Source: CAWGCA01 sp963820955 (GTDB taxonomy: Bacteria > Pseudomonadota > Gammaproteobacteria > Chromatiales > Chromatiaceae). Taken from it: DNA of 64,000 bases. The notes under the pieces were generated by a model, which was not told the DNA's origin, ran no database searches, and saw only the letters and a program-made list of their open reading frames with translations. Shown here one piece after another: positions 45,798 through 55,775 of the stretch. The stretch's first letter is position 1; each line of letters starts with the position of its first letter. The translations under genes were made by a program, and so were the position numbers. The DNA lies in contig CAWGCA010000033.1 of the NCBI GenBank assembly GCA_963820955.1, positions 1-64,000 of the forward strand. The letters run 5' to 3'.

Positions 45798-46750
45798 TAA
45801 AAACGGACACCCCGTTTGTTACTGATTTTTGCAGGAACCTTCCATTCGCCGGTTTCGGTTCGGCACACCAGTCCAGCCCCCTGCCGAGCGTAGCTCCCCA
45901 ATTTCACCTGTGTCCGATAATTTCGGCAGAAAGTGCCATCCCGCCAGCTCAGGGTTTTTATCGGTGTGATAGCGATCTGTTTGCCCGCCCCCTTGCTCCA
46001 GTTAACCGTTTCACCGGAAGGCGTCTTTTCCATGGCTTGCTGGAAGCGCTGCTGGAAGCGCTGCTGATCCTGCTGCGACAAACCTGGCAGCGCTGGATCA
46101 AAAGCCATCAGCTCAAGCCGATTCTTCTTTCCATAACGGCGGAAATTCAGTCGAAGAACCGGTTTTTCAATGGACGGAGCATAGTACCAGACCACCCGTT
46201 GGCGGAAACGGGTATTGGCGGCGCTGCGGGTGCAATCGATTCGATAGACGTCAAAATCGCCGGCGGCCACAGAGAGTGATTCGCTGGAATTGACTTCGCA
46301 TCGCCAGAAGCGCTCGGCAGGATCCCCGCTCACCCCCGAAGACTTTCTGGTAGAAACACGCTTTACCGAGAATTTTACATTCTTGCCCAGATTCACGGGC
46401 CAGATACTGTTCGGATCTCCAATGAGTTCATTGCTAACCCGTTTTGTCGAAGACTCCTGCAACTCCTCCGGGAGTGTAAAATCGGCCGATCCCTGAAAGT
46501 GTTTCCCTCCTGACCGGTACCAGGACACCGTCTGTCCCTCCACGGCGGTTACCCGCTCGCTGCGACCACCGGTGTAATAACTCTGATCTCCCAGCGTTGG
46601 TTGCGGCAACTCGGCAGGGGCCATACCCATTACCGGTGGATTCTCCGGCAGATCGCCGACGCTGACGCAGCCACCGATTCCCAACAACGGCATCAAACAG
46701 AAGCCCAATAGAAAACGCCCCTCCCTTCTCTTCCCGGCTGGTTCCTGCAT
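45797..46750 (-). CDS. Lipoprotein with a C-terminal domain shared with the neighbouring anti-sigma factor
   Basis: The 317-residue protein has a lipobox ending at Cys28 (PLLGIGGC). A middle beta-rich region (about 60-215) has conserved-looking W and Y residues. The C-terminal domain (about 235-307) contains PSGETVNWSKG, TPIKTL, FCRNYR and CRTETGEWKV. That domain resembles the C-terminal half of the 17-kDa surface-antigen family (CREY...G..CR...W). The anti-sigma protein upstream ends in the same domain. A good GGGAG ribosome binding site precedes the ATG, and a candidate ECF promoter lies just upstream. Confidence 0.72.
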   Translation of the reverse strand: MQEPAGKRREGRFLLGFCLMPLLGIGGCVSVGDLPENPPVMGMAPAELPQPTLGDQSYYTGGRSERVTAVEGQTVSWYRSGGKHFQGSADFTLPEELQESSTKRVSNELIGDPNSIWPVNLGKNVKFSVKRVSTRKSSGVSGDPAERFWRCEVNSSESLSVAAGDFDVYRIDCTRSAANTRFRQRVVWYYAPSIEKPVLRLNFRRYGKKNRLELMAFDPALPGLSQQDQQRFQQRFQQAMEKTPSGETVNWSKGAGKQIAITPIKTLSWRDGTFCRNYRTQVKLGSYARQGAGLVCRTETGEWKVPAKISNKRGVRF

Positions 46751-46782
46751 GCTGTCACTCCCAAAAATAAATTTGCTTAATT

Positions 46783-46810
46783 TTAGCGTTTTTCTTCTAC
46801 CCCTGTCCGG
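46783..46810 (-). promoter_or_regulatory. Candidate ECF promoter for the lipoprotein-toroid pair
   Basis: On the minus strand CCGGAC (46810-46805), 17 bases, then GCTAA (46787-46783) precede the lipoprotein gene by about 33 bases. The same elements with the same spacing lie upstream of the poly-aspartate gene. The -35 box is one base off the usual GGAAC, so this is the weaker of the two. Confidence 0.5.
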
Positions 46811-46860
46811 GGTGTTTTCACAATATCAATCCAGAGCAAGGGCCTCGACCGCGGATGGGA

Positions 46861-47544
46861 TCAAAAAATAGCCTTGCCACCTTCCGGCACCAGCAGGCGG
46901 GTCTCCCAGTTCTCCTTTCCCGTTCTGCAGGAAAGACCGTGACGCTCTTCGCGTTGGCCGTCGATGATCAGTATCTCTCGGTATTCCCGGCAATAGCGCT
47001 GATCGGCGGTCTTCAGGGTACGGACCGGGATCAGCTGGGCAGAGACATCATACTGCTCACTTTGCCAATCTACGGCCTGACCGCTGGGGCTGTGCTCCAG
47101 CACCTGATTCAACGTCTTCCCTACCTCCTCCAGGGCCTGGCTTCGGATATTTTCCGCCATTGCCAGTTGCAGGGAAAACTGCCGCTCGGCGGTAAACAGG
47201 CCGGCGCCAAACCCCAGCGCCAGTAGCAACAGGCTGGCAGCGAGGGCCACGGAGGGCTGCTGCCAACGGACCGGAGACCTGTTCTGTTCAGACCGGGTGT
47301 TCAGGGCGTCAACCGATCTCAACAATGACCTGGAAAGAGGCTGTGCCACCGCCTCATCCAGCGCTGAGCGCACCAATCGGTCCATGTTGCCGATCTGTTT
47401 TACGTAACGCGCGGCGACTGGATCCGATTCCAGCTGCCGCTCGATCTCGCCCCGCTCTTTCTGATCAAGCTCACCGTCGATGTAGGCGTTCAGTAGCCCT
47501 TCATCGATACCGCCAATCTGATCAGGTTCCTGTCCGTTCTGCAT
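46861..47544 (-). CDS. Anti-sigma factor with a periplasmic surface-antigen-like domain
   Basis: The 227-residue protein has an N-terminal anti-sigma-like helical region (LLNAYIDGELDQKERGEIERQLESDPVAARYV, about 17-48). It has no HxxxCxxC zinc motif. One membrane helix is at about 98-116. The periplasmic domain at about 143-220 contains PSGQAVDWQS, IPVRTL, YCREYRE and CRTGKENWE. The start lies inside the end of the ECF sigma gene (23-base overlap), the usual arrangement for sigma/anti-sigma pairs. The periplasmic domain is closely related to the C-terminus of the lipoprotein encoded next, so the two may compete for one ligand or partner. Confidence 0.83.
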   Translation of the reverse strand: MQNGQEPDQIGGIDEGLLNAYIDGELDQKERGEIERQLESDPVAARYVKQIGNMDRLVRSALDEAVAQPLSRSLLRSVDALNTRSEQNRSPVRWQQPSVALAASLLLLALGFGAGLFTAERQFSLQLAMAENIRSQALEEVGKTLNQVLEHSPSGQAVDWQSEQYDVSAQLIPVRTLKTADQRYCREYREILIIDGQREERHGLSCRTGKENWETRLLVPEGGKAIF

Positions 47545-48061
47545 CTCTTGCCTCCGATAACGAATTTAATTCTGGATTTTTCTCTCGTTGAACCCTATCC
47601 AGTATCTGCCGGCGTGCCCTCGCCAGGCGACTGGTAACCGTCCCGATCGGCACTTCAAGAATATCTGCCGCCTCACGATAGGAAAATCCTTCGGCCCCGA
47701 CCAGCAGCAGTACACTCCGCTGCTCTTCTGGTAAATCGGCCACCAATCCCCTTACATGTTCCAGTGCCAGGGATGCCTCCAGTTCCGCGTCTCCATCCGT
47801 ATGGGTTCTGCCATCGTGCAGGCGGTGACGATACCGATCCGCCACGATACATCCCCGTACGTGATCCACGTGTAGATTGCGAATGGTTCGGTACATCCAG
47901 CGATCGAGGTACGGCTCCTGGCTCTTGTCACTGTCCAGCAGGCGCGCACACGCCTCCTGTACCAAGTCGTCCGCCATTTCAACGGAACCGGCCAAACCAA
48001 TAGCATATCGCCTCAGCTTGGGAAGCAATTGCACCACTTCGTGATAAATATCAGGCTTCAA
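47522..48061 (-). CDS. ECF-type RNA polymerase sigma factor
   Basis: The 179-residue protein has sigma region 2 (YAIGLAGSVEMADDLVQEACARLLDS ... WMYRTIRNLHVDHVR) and region 4 (LPEEQRSVLLLVGAEGFSYREAADILEVPIGTVTSRLARARRQIL), without regions 1 and 3, as in extracytoplasmic-function sigma factors. The start is TTG with an AAGGA motif upstream. It is co-transcribed with its anti-sigma factor. Two candidate target promoters are in this locus. I saw no matching promoter upstream of the sigma gene itself. Confidence 0.92.
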   Translation of the reverse strand: MKPDIYHEVVQLLPKLRRYAIGLAGSVEMADDLVQEACARLLDSDKSQEPYLDRWMYRTIRNLHVDHVRGCIVADRYRHRLHDGRTHTDGDAELEASLALEHVRGLVADLPEEQRSVLLLVGAEGFSYREAADILEVPIGTVTSRLARARRQILDRVQREKNPELNSLSEARDAERTGT

Positions 48062-48265
48062 CTAGCCATCCTTTTTCCTCTGAATACCCCTCTTCATATC
48101 CTTCACAACGTTTTCCCCCTTAATTTTATTCCATTTGCTATCATCCAAATCATCAGAGCAGGGAGAATCTGGCCTGTAGAGGGGCCGCTATATAATGGAG
48201 GCCATGGCGGGTCCGCCCGAGAGGTGGCATAACCTTGTGAAATTGAATGGAAGAAAACCAGCGGG

Positions 48266-48293
48266 CGGAACGTTATTATACACATGAGGCTAA
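48266..48293 (+). promoter_or_regulatory. Candidate ECF promoter of the poly-aspartate gene
   Basis: CGGAAC (48266-48271), a 17-base spacer and GCTAA (48289-48293) fit the general ECF consensus of GGAAC and a TAA-containing -10. RNA would start near 48300, upstream of the ATG at 48326 but after the ATG at 48284, which supports the shorter protein. Confidence 0.6.
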
Positions 48294-48325
48294 GTTACAA
48301 ACTACGAAACGGAGTAAAACCGATC

Positions 48326-48937
<612 letters not shown>

Positions 48938-48981
48938 GACCCGCCCAAGGTCTTCGAGCCTAAGCCTAAATCCGAACCGTC

Positions 48982-49016
48982 AGAAAGCCGCTCTTAGGAG
49001 CGGCTTTCTGCTTTTT
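48982..49016 (+). terminator. Strong rho-independent terminator
   Basis: AGAAAGCCGCTC and GAGCGGCTTTCT form a perfect 12-bp stem with a TTAG loop, followed by GCTTTTT. It ends the poly-aspartate gene transcript and lies against the end of the convergent MFS gene. Confidence 0.93.
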
Positions 49017-50169
49017 AGGGAGGGTATTCTCCAGCGTACAGATCATTTACCACCCAGCGCCAGGCAACAACAAGAGCTAGTAGCGTGACTGCGGCTGATA
49101 CGCCATAGGTAATGGCTGGTCCGGCGCCGGACCAGAGATACCCGCTATAAAGGCTGCCGATTGCACCGCCCGCACCAAAACTCAGGCTGCTGTAGAGGGC
49201 CTGCCCCCTCCCCTGATGACTGCCGGTAAAGTAGTGATGCACAAGATGTATGGCGGCGGCATGGAAAGTACCGAAACTGGCGGCATGCAGCGTCTGAGCA
49301 AAGAGCAAAAGCGGCATTGACTGCGGGAAATTGCCAATCAACAGCCAGCGGACAGCAGCCAGCAAGAGACTGACCATAAGGACATTGCGGGCACCGAATC
49401 GCTGCAGCAGCTGGTGCATGAACAAAAACACAATTACTTCCGCTATCACACCCAGGGCCCAAAGCTGCCCAATCAAGGTCTTGGAGTGGCCCTCCTCGGC
49501 CATGTAGATGGAGTAGAACGTATAATAGGCGCCATGGCCTACCTGCAACAGAAAACAGACCAGGAAAAATGCGATTACCGGAGGCCGCCTGAGGATCGAA
49601 AAGATGGAAGGCTGCTCCCCCGTTCGGGGCTGGATGTTCGGGTCTTTAATCAGGAGACTCGACAACCAGATGGAGAGATAGATCCCGAACAGCACGGGGA
49701 GCACAATAGATGCACCCCGTTCATCCACCGCTATCCCGAGTAACACCACAACCAGGATAAAACCGATCGAACCCCAGACCCGGATACGGGCATAGTGGGC
49801 GACCCGGTCGCCCAGATAACGCAGTGTAACAGCCTCGAACTGAGGCAGAACCGCATTCCAGAAAAAGCTGAACAGGGCCATGACCAATCCCAGTCCCCAG
49901 AAACCGGTCAGCCAGAAAACGGCCAAAAAGATCACGCTGGTCAACAGCGACCCGAGACGGACGATGGCCATACGGTGGCCAAGATGGTCTCCCAGCCAAC
50001 CCCAAACGTAGGGAGCAATAAACTTGGTGGCCATGGGAATGGCCATCAGCTCCCCGATGGCGACCGCGTCAAAGCCAAGCTGTCGCAGATAGAGTCCCCA
50101 GAAGGGGATTAAGGCACCCAGTGCTGCAAAATAGAAAAAATAGAAACCGGACAAACGCCAATAAGGCAT
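49015..50169 (-). CDS. MFS transporter of the phenylpropionate/HcaT-like group
   Basis: The 384-residue protein has twelve predicted membrane helices. It begins MPYWRLSGFYFFYFAALGALIPFWGLYLRQLGF, as in the HcaT-like 'MFS_1-like' transporters, with the conserved WGWLGDHLGHR loop between helices 2 and 3. The substrate is not predictable from sequence. It lies upstream of nothing on its strand and converges with the poly-aspartate gene at the terminator. Confidence 0.85.
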   Translation of the reverse strand: MPYWRLSGFYFFYFAALGALIPFWGLYLRQLGFDAVAIGELMAIPMATKFIAPYVWGWLGDHLGHRMAIVRLGSLLTSVIFLAVFWLTGFWGLGLVMALFSFFWNAVLPQFEAVTLRYLGDRVAHYARIRVWGSIGFILVVVLLGIAVDERGASIVLPVLFGIYLSIWLSSLLIKDPNIQPRTGEQPSIFSILRRPPVIAFFLVCFLLQVGHGAYYTFYSIYMAEEGHSKTLIGQLWALGVIAEVIVFLFMHQLLQRFGARNVLMVSLLLAAVRWLLIGNFPQSMPLLLFAQTLHAASFGTFHAAAIHLVHHYFTGSHQGRGQALYSSLSFGAGGAIGSLYSGYLWSGAGPAITYGVSAAVTLLALVVAWRWVVNDLYAGEYPP

Positions 50170-50234
50170 GTAATGGTGATCTCAGGGGTTAGAATATTTA
50201 GCGGCGATGGGCGTAACACCGCCTTTCGTGCAAC

Positions 50235-51335
50235 TTAACCTGCAGAAGCCGGAATGACCGGGGTTCCGGTCCGCACATCCGCGTTCTGAGCCCGATGGCG
50301 CAGCAGGTGATCCATCACTACGATCGCCAGCATCGCCTCGGCGATGGGTGTGGCCCGGATGCCCACGCAGGGGTCGTGCCGACCCTCGGTCACAACCTCC
50401 ACAGACTCTCCCGCAAGATTCACACTCCGCCCGGGGAGCCGCAGGCTGGACGTCGGTTTGAGGGCGATGCTGGCCAGGATATCCTGGCCGCTGGAGATTC
50501 CACCGAGTACCCCACCTGCCTGGTTGGTCACGAATCCCCCGGGCGTCATCTCGTCCCGATGGGTCGTACCTTTCTGGGTCACGCTGTCAAAACCAGCGCC
50601 TATCTCCACACCCTTAACGGCATTGATACTCATCAAGGCGTGGGCGATATCGGCATCCAGGCGATCGAAAATCGGTTCACCCAGTCCCGGGGGCAGACCG
50701 CTGGCCACCAGGTTGATACGCGCACCGATGGAATTGCCCTCCTTTCGCAGGGCATCCATGTAGGACTCCATCTCCGTTACCTTGTCAGGGTCGGGGCAGA
50801 AGAAAGGGTTCTTCGCCACCTGATCCCACTCCAGTTTTTCCACCTTGATGGGTCCAAGCTGGGCCAGATAACCACGGATTTCGATACCGTAGCGCTCCCG
50901 TAGATATTTTTTTGCGATGCCACCCGCCGCCACCCGCATGGCCGTTTCACGGGCAGAAGACCGGCCCCCGCCTCGATAGTCCCGAATACCGTATTTTTGG
51001 GTATAGGTGTAGTCGGCATGGCCCGGCCGAAAACGATCCATGATTTTGGAATAATCCTTGGAACGCTGATCGGTATTGTGAATCACTAGTGCGATCGGTG
51101 CTCCCGTAGTCTTCCCTTCGAACACCCCGGACAGGATCTGCACCTGGTCCGCTTCCCGCCGCTGCGTGGTATGGCGGGAGGTGCCGGGCTTACGGCGATC
51201 CAGATCCCCCTGCAGATCGGGCTCGGAAAGGGCCATCCCCGGGGGACAACCATCGACAATGCAACCGATGGCCGGTCCATGGCTCTCTCCGAAGGAGGTG
51301 ACGGTAAAGAGTTTTCCGATGCTATTTCCAGACAT
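50235..51335 (-). CDS. aroC: Chorismate synthase
   Basis: The 366-residue enzyme has the three AroC signatures: GESHGPAIGCIVDGCPPG near the start, GRSSARETAMRVAAGGIAKKYL in the middle, and RHDPCVGIRATPIAEAM near the end. It makes chorismate from EPSP with reduced FMN, the last step of the shikimate pathway. The frame is intact. Confidence 0.96.
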   Translation of the reverse strand: MSGNSIGKLFTVTSFGESHGPAIGCIVDGCPPGMALSEPDLQGDLDRRKPGTSRHTTQRREADQVQILSGVFEGKTTGAPIALVIHNTDQRSKDYSKIMDRFRPGHADYTYTQKYGIRDYRGGGRSSARETAMRVAAGGIAKKYLRERYGIEIRGYLAQLGPIKVEKLEWDQVAKNPFFCPDPDKVTEMESYMDALRKEGNSIGARINLVASGLPPGLGEPIFDRLDADIAHALMSINAVKGVEIGAGFDSVTQKGTTHRDEMTPGGFVTNQAGGVLGGISSGQDILASIALKPTSSLRLPGRSVNLAGESVEVVTEGRHDPCVGIRATPIAEAMLAIVVMDHLLRHRAQNADVRTGTPVIPASAG

Positions 51336-51393
51336 GCAGATCTATATCCAAGGTTAAGGCGGGGTTTATGCTCCGGGCTTAGCGGAGTACCCC

Positions 51394-52701
51394 CTATTGC
51401 AGCAGCGTATTTACGCTCATCAAATCCTGCTCCGAGATGCTGCCTGCCGCCTGCTTCAGCTTCAATCCCTGCAGAATATACGCATAGCGGCTCGCTGAAT
51501 ATTTGCTGCGGGCGAGGAACAGGTCCCGCTCGGCACCCAATACGTCGATGGCGGTTCGGGTACCCACGTCGAAACCGGCTTTGGTCGCCTCCAGTGAACT
51601 CTCCGATGAGACCACACCCGCCTGAAACGCCTGCACCGCGGTTATAGTATCCATCACGCCCCGGTAGGCATCACGCACCTGGCGCCTTACCGCGCGCCGC
51701 TGTTTATCCAGTTCCGCCAGGGACGCCTGGAAATCGTGCTGTGCCTGGCGGGTACGGGAGTTGACGGCACCGCCGGTAAACAGGGGGAGATTCAATTGCA
51801 CCCCGATCTGCGAGGTATCTGCCTCCAGGGCATAGGATTTCGAGCCCCGATCCACTGAGTGGGAACCAACCAGATCCAAGGTGGGGAAATGTCCTGAACG
51901 CTGAACATCTATCTCCTGTTGGGCGATATTACGACCGTAGTCCGCCGCCTGAATGGAAAGATTTTGCTGCAGCGCTGTCTCATTCCAGGCGTCGATATCC
52001 TGCGGGTTGGGCGGATCCAGCGGAAGTTCCTCGGCCAGAGGGGAAATCTGCTCCACGTTTTCAAGGATAATCTCATAGAGCACCTGCCATGCCTGAAATA
52101 CATTGTTCTCGGCCACAATCAGGTCGGCGCGGGATTGATCGAAGGCGGCCTGGGACTCATACACATCAGTAATCGCGATCAACCCCACCTCGAAACGCTG
52201 CTTGGACTGCTCCAGCTGGCGACCGATTGACTGGTTCTCAGCCTGGGCGAACTCGAGTTCATCTTTTGCGGACAGGATATCGAAATAGGCCTGGGCGGTC
52301 CGGATCATGAGATCCTGTTCCTGAGCTGTGTACTCCGCCTCCGCCTGAGCGATCTGCAGATCCGACTGCTCCAGCTGGATCCAAAACTCCCGGTGGTAGA
52401 TCGGCTGGGACAGATCTAAAGACAGATTGAACCGCTTCGGATTGGTGGAGTCCAGATTCCGAGAAGAGTTCTGAGGATTGATGTGAAACCAGCGCTTTTC
52501 CGACGATGCTGAGAGGGTTGGAAGCAGGCGTGCCAAGGCCTGGGGTCTGGATTCATAGACCGAATCCCGAACGGCCGCTGCCTGCCTTAGCTGCGCATCG
52601 TTGTCCCGTGCCAGCTTGTAGACCTCTATCAGATCCTCAGCGGCGGCCGGCGATCCCTGGAGGAGAGAAAAGACCACGACGGATAAAAAACTTTTTTTCA
52701 T
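51394..52701 (-). CDS. tolC: TolC-family outer-membrane channel protein
   Basis: The 435-residue protein has a signal peptide (cleavage near SPAAA) and the two outer-membrane efflux (OEP) repeats. These are visible as long alpha-helical stretches around YELARDNDAQLR-like and FDVGTRTAIDVLGAERDLFLARSKYSASRYAYI. It would form the trimeric outer-membrane duct of efflux or type I secretion systems, including possibly the Lap adhesin exporter. No inner-membrane partner is adjacent. Confidence 0.88.
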   Translation of the reverse strand: MKKSFLSVVVFSLLQGSPAAAEDLIEVYKLARDNDAQLRQAAAVRDSVYESRPQALARLLPTLSASSEKRWFHINPQNSSRNLDSTNPKRFNLSLDLSQPIYHREFWIQLEQSDLQIAQAEAEYTAQEQDLMIRTAQAYFDILSAKDELEFAQAENQSIGRQLEQSKQRFEVGLIAITDVYESQAAFDQSRADLIVAENNVFQAWQVLYEIILENVEQISPLAEELPLDPPNPQDIDAWNETALQQNLSIQAADYGRNIAQQEIDVQRSGHFPTLDLVGSHSVDRGSKSYALEADTSQIGVQLNLPLFTGGAVNSRTRQAQHDFQASLAELDKQRRAVRRQVRDAYRGVMDTITAVQAFQAGVVSSESSLEATKAGFDVGTRTAIDVLGAERDLFLARSKYSASRYAYILQGLKLKQAAGSISEQDLMSVNTLLQ

Positions 52702-52782
52702 GAATTCTCGCTTTTTACTGACAGATGAAGAGCTGTCCCGAAGGAAAGTATATCTGTGTTGCCGGGGATTTCCGAGATTGGA

Positions 52783-53625
52783 TTACTCACCTGTAACATT
52801 GCCTTCCATTGGCGGCACCAGCAGTTGCGGGTCTATCCGCGCGCTATGATAGTTCATCCGCCAGTCCAGGTGAGCGCCGGTGACCCGTCCGGTCTTTCCA
52901 ACCTCGGCGATAAGATCGCCCTGCCGGACCCGGTCTCCTTCCTTAACCAGTACCCGACTCAAATGCAGAAATGACGAGGAGAGATTGTGTCCATGGTCAA
53001 TAATCAGCGTGATACCCGAGAAGAACATGCCGGGGTGAGCCAGCGTTACTACACCGTCTGCCGGCGCCCTTACCGGAGTGCCTTCCGGCACTGCGATATC
53101 CACGCCGAAGTGGGGCCTCCTCGGCTCACCATTCAGAATCCGCTGGCTGCCGTAAACGCCGGAAATGGGACCCTGCACCGGCCAGATCCATCCACTCAGA
53201 AAATCCGTCCGGGGATCATCCCGCTTGCGCGCCGCCTTCGCCTGAGCCGACTCACGACGGATGCGTTCAAGATCCATTTTCTGAGGGCTTACCTTGCGTT
53301 TTGGCAGCCCGTCGATACGTTGAATGTCATACTCTCTGGGCATCACCTTCAGTACCCGCTCCTCGACCTTTCCATCCGGTTGGATCACCCGTAGCCGACT
53401 CGCTGCTGCGTGATCTCTGCCGAAGGCTATCAGAAAGACACCTTCATCTGACACCCGCACCCGCTCACCGTCCATTTCGACCTGGGAACCAGGGGCTGCC
53501 TTACCCTGCACCAATCCACCTTGGACCATTGGTCCCTGCAGGCCTGTGTCAGCGAGCAACGTCGGCAAAATCGCTATGCCAAACAGACCGCTCACCAAAG
53601 CGAGGACTTTTTGCATCTGTTTCAT
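52783..53625 (-). CDS. M23-family (LytM-like) protein with an altered metal motif
   Basis: The 280-residue protein has a signal peptide (LALVSGLFGIAILPTLLA), an N-terminal beta domain and a C-terminal M23 fold. HFGVDIAVPEGTPVRAPADGVV, LIIDHGHNLSSSFLHLS and VGKTGRVTGAHLDWRMN are visible. In typical M23 endopeptidases the last motif is HxH; here the second His is Asp (HLD). The protein may therefore be a degenerate amidase activator or use a different ligand. Start choice is uncertain (ATG 53643 or TTG 53655 upstream). Confidence 0.85.
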   Translation of the reverse strand: MKQMQKVLALVSGLFGIAILPTLLADTGLQGPMVQGGLVQGKAAPGSQVEMDGERVRVSDEGVFLIAFGRDHAAASRLRVIQPDGKVEERVLKVMPREYDIQRIDGLPKRKVSPQKMDLERIRRESAQAKAARKRDDPRTDFLSGWIWPVQGPISGVYGSQRILNGEPRRPHFGVDIAVPEGTPVRAPADGVVTLAHPGMFFSGITLIIDHGHNLSSSFLHLSRVLVKEGDRVRQGDLIAEVGKTGRVTGAHLDWRMNYHSARIDPQLLVPPMEGNVTGE

Positions 53626-53809
53626 GCGCAAATCTAATCCCATTAAGCTAAACAACGGGCTATATTACCAGCAACTACCAGTCGACATGAGCCCTGGTTG
53701 AAAATATTCATGCGCGAGAAAACATGGAATAATCGATCTGGACCCATAGTGGGCAGCACCCAGATATCCGCTCATTTCCAAAAACCATGTACAGGACCCA
53801 GTATTACAG

Positions 53810-55633
53810 GTGACATCCCCTAACACCGACGCAGCCGACCAACCTATCCGCAGCTTAGCCTACAGCTGGCGGGAGGTTACCAACATGGTGTTAGCGCATC
53901 GACGGGAGCTGACCAAGGCCAATCTCATCGCCATCCTGGGTGCTGTGGTCAGCGTGCCAATTCCCCTGCTGATTCCTCTACTGGTAGACGAGGTACTGCT
54001 GCATAAACCGGGGCTAGCGGTGGCCACCATGAACAGCCTCTTTCCGGAGGCCTGGCACAGGCCTGTGCTCTACATTCTGGTTATTCTGTTTCTGACCCTG
54101 TTCATGCGGCTGCTGTCGCTGGTGGCGGGTGTCTGGCAGACACGCCAGTTCACCATCATCTCCAAGGACGTCATCTTCCGCATCCGCAGGCGCGTTTTGC
54201 AGCGTCTGGAAAGGGTTTCCATGGCCGAATACGAGACCCTCGGCAGCGGTACCGTCGCTTCCCATCTGGTGACCGACCTGGACGCCGTGGATACATTCAT
54301 TGGCGTTGCAACCAGCAAATTTCTGGTGGCGATTCTCAGCATTCTCGGCACGGCATTGGTTCTGCTTTGGATGCACTGGCAACTGGCCCTGTTTATCCTG
54401 CTGCTCAATCCTCTAGTGATCTGGGTCACTACGGTGTTTGGGCGCAAGGTGAAAGAGCTGAAAAAGCGCGAGAACAGCGCTTATCAGCTATTCCAGGAAG
54501 CGCTGTCCGAAACCCTGGATGCGATCCAGCAGATCCGCGCCAGCAACCGCGAGCATCACTATATCGCCCGTATCATTGGCAAAGCAGACAACATTCGCCG
54601 CCACTCCGCTGCCTTCACCTGGAAAAGCGACGCCGCCCAGCGACTCTCCTTCACCGTGTTTCTATTCGGCTTCGATATCTTCCGCGCCCTGAGCATGCTG
54701 ATGGTCCTCTACTCGGGACTCAGTATCGGGCAGATGCTGGCGGTCTACGCCTATCTCTGGTTCATGATGGGCCCGGTGCAGGAAGTGCTGTCGATCCAGT
54801 ATGCCTTCAACGGCGCACGCGCGGCACTGGAGCGGATCAACCGGCTCATGGAGATTGGACTGGAACCCTCCTTTCCCCATCTAAAGGATCCTTTCGCCGG
54901 CAAGGCCACTACCGGTCTTCGGTTGGAACACATCTGCTTCCGCTACGGTGATGGTCCGTTGGTGCTCGACGACGTATCTTTGACCGTGCGGCCCGGCGAA
55001 AAAGTGGCCTTGGTGGGTGCCAGCGGCGGGGGCAAGACAACCCTTGTTCAAGTAGTCCTGGGTCTTTACCCACCGGCATCGGGACAGGTCTATTTCGACG
55101 AGGTGGCAGTCTCCGAGATCGGCATGGAGGTGGTTCGCAGCAACGTGGCCACCGTATTGCAGCATCCGGCGCTGTTCAACGACAGTGTGCGAACCAATCT
55201 AACCCTGGGTCGAGAAGTCCCCGACCAGAATCTTTGGCGGGCGCTTGAGGTTGCCCAACTGGATGGTGTTGTCCGGGAACTGGACGACGGGTTGAACACC
55301 CTGGTCGGCCGCAACGGCATCCGGCTGTCCGGTGGTCAACGTCAACGGCTGGCCGTGGCTCGCATGGTACTCACCGAACCCAAGGTGGTGATCCTGGATG
55401 AGGCCACCTCAGCCCTGGACACCGCCATAGAAAAGCGGTTGCATCAGGCCCTGCAGGGATTCCTAAGGGGGCGTACCACCCTCATTATCGCCCACCGCCT
55501 GAGCGCAGTAAAACAGGCCGATCGGGCCCTGGTATTCGAGGATGGAAGGATTGTCGAGCAGGGAAGTCACGATGAACTGATTCGTAACAAAGGGCTCTAT
55601 GCCTCTCTCTACGGACGACAGGACCACCAATAG
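53810..55633 (+). CDS. ABC exporter, fused membrane and ATPase domains
   Basis: The 607-residue half-transporter has an N-terminal six-helix membrane domain and a C-terminal ATPase domain. The ATPase motifs are Walker A GASGGGKTT, signature LSGGQRQRL and Walker B VVILDEATSALD. It is the type I (MsbA-like) exporter layout and would act as a homodimer. Starts at GTG 53810 or, with a better GGAGG ribosome binding site, at ATG 53888. The substrate is unknown. Confidence 0.92.
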   Translation: MTSPNTDAADQPIRSLAYSWREVTNMVLAHRRELTKANLIAILGAVVSVPIPLLIPLLVDEVLLHKPGLAVATMNSLFPEAWHRPVLYILVILFLTLFMRLLSLVAGVWQTRQFTIISKDVIFRIRRRVLQRLERVSMAEYETLGSGTVASHLVTDLDAVDTFIGVATSKFLVAILSILGTALVLLWMHWQLALFILLLNPLVIWVTTVFGRKVKELKKRENSAYQLFQEALSETLDAIQQIRASNREHHYIARIIGKADNIRRHSAAFTWKSDAAQRLSFTVFLFGFDIFRALSMLMVLYSGLSIGQMLAVYAYLWFMMGPVQEVLSIQYAFNGARAALERINRLMEIGLEPSFPHLKDPFAGKATTGLRLEHICFRYGDGPLVLDDVSLTVRPGEKVALVGASGGGKTTLVQVVLGLYPPASGQVYFDEVAVSEIGMEVVRSNVATVLQHPALFNDSVRTNLTLGREVPDQNLWRALEVAQLDGVVRELDDGLNTLVGRNGIRLSGGQRQRLAVARMVLTEPKVVILDEATSALDTAIEKRLHQALQGFLRGRTTLIIAHRLSAVKQADRALVFEDGRIVEQGSHDELIRNKGLYASLYGRQDHQ

Positions 55634-55726
55634 AGATTGCTGGCGCAAGCGGCGAACGAGTCGGTTTTGACGGCAGGGTATTATTCGTTGGCTTGGTAAA
55701 GACAACTGCGACCCGGACAAGCCGTA

Positions 55727-55760
55727 GGGCGGGAGTTGGCGCAGGCCAACTCCTCTGCCC
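55727..55760. terminator. Hairpin between the ABC exporter and pnp
   Basis: GGAGTTGG and CCAACTCC form a perfect 8-bp stem around CGCAG, with outer GGGC and GCCC also able to pair. It lies between two convergent genes, so it may act as a two-way terminator although neither strand has a T-run. Confidence 0.6.
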
Positions 55761-55775
55761 TGCTGGCATAAGGGA

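Noticed and set aside
48062..48265. Self-promoter of the ECF sigma gene
   Set aside because: I looked for the same -35/-10 pair in front of the sigma gene on the minus strand and did not find it.
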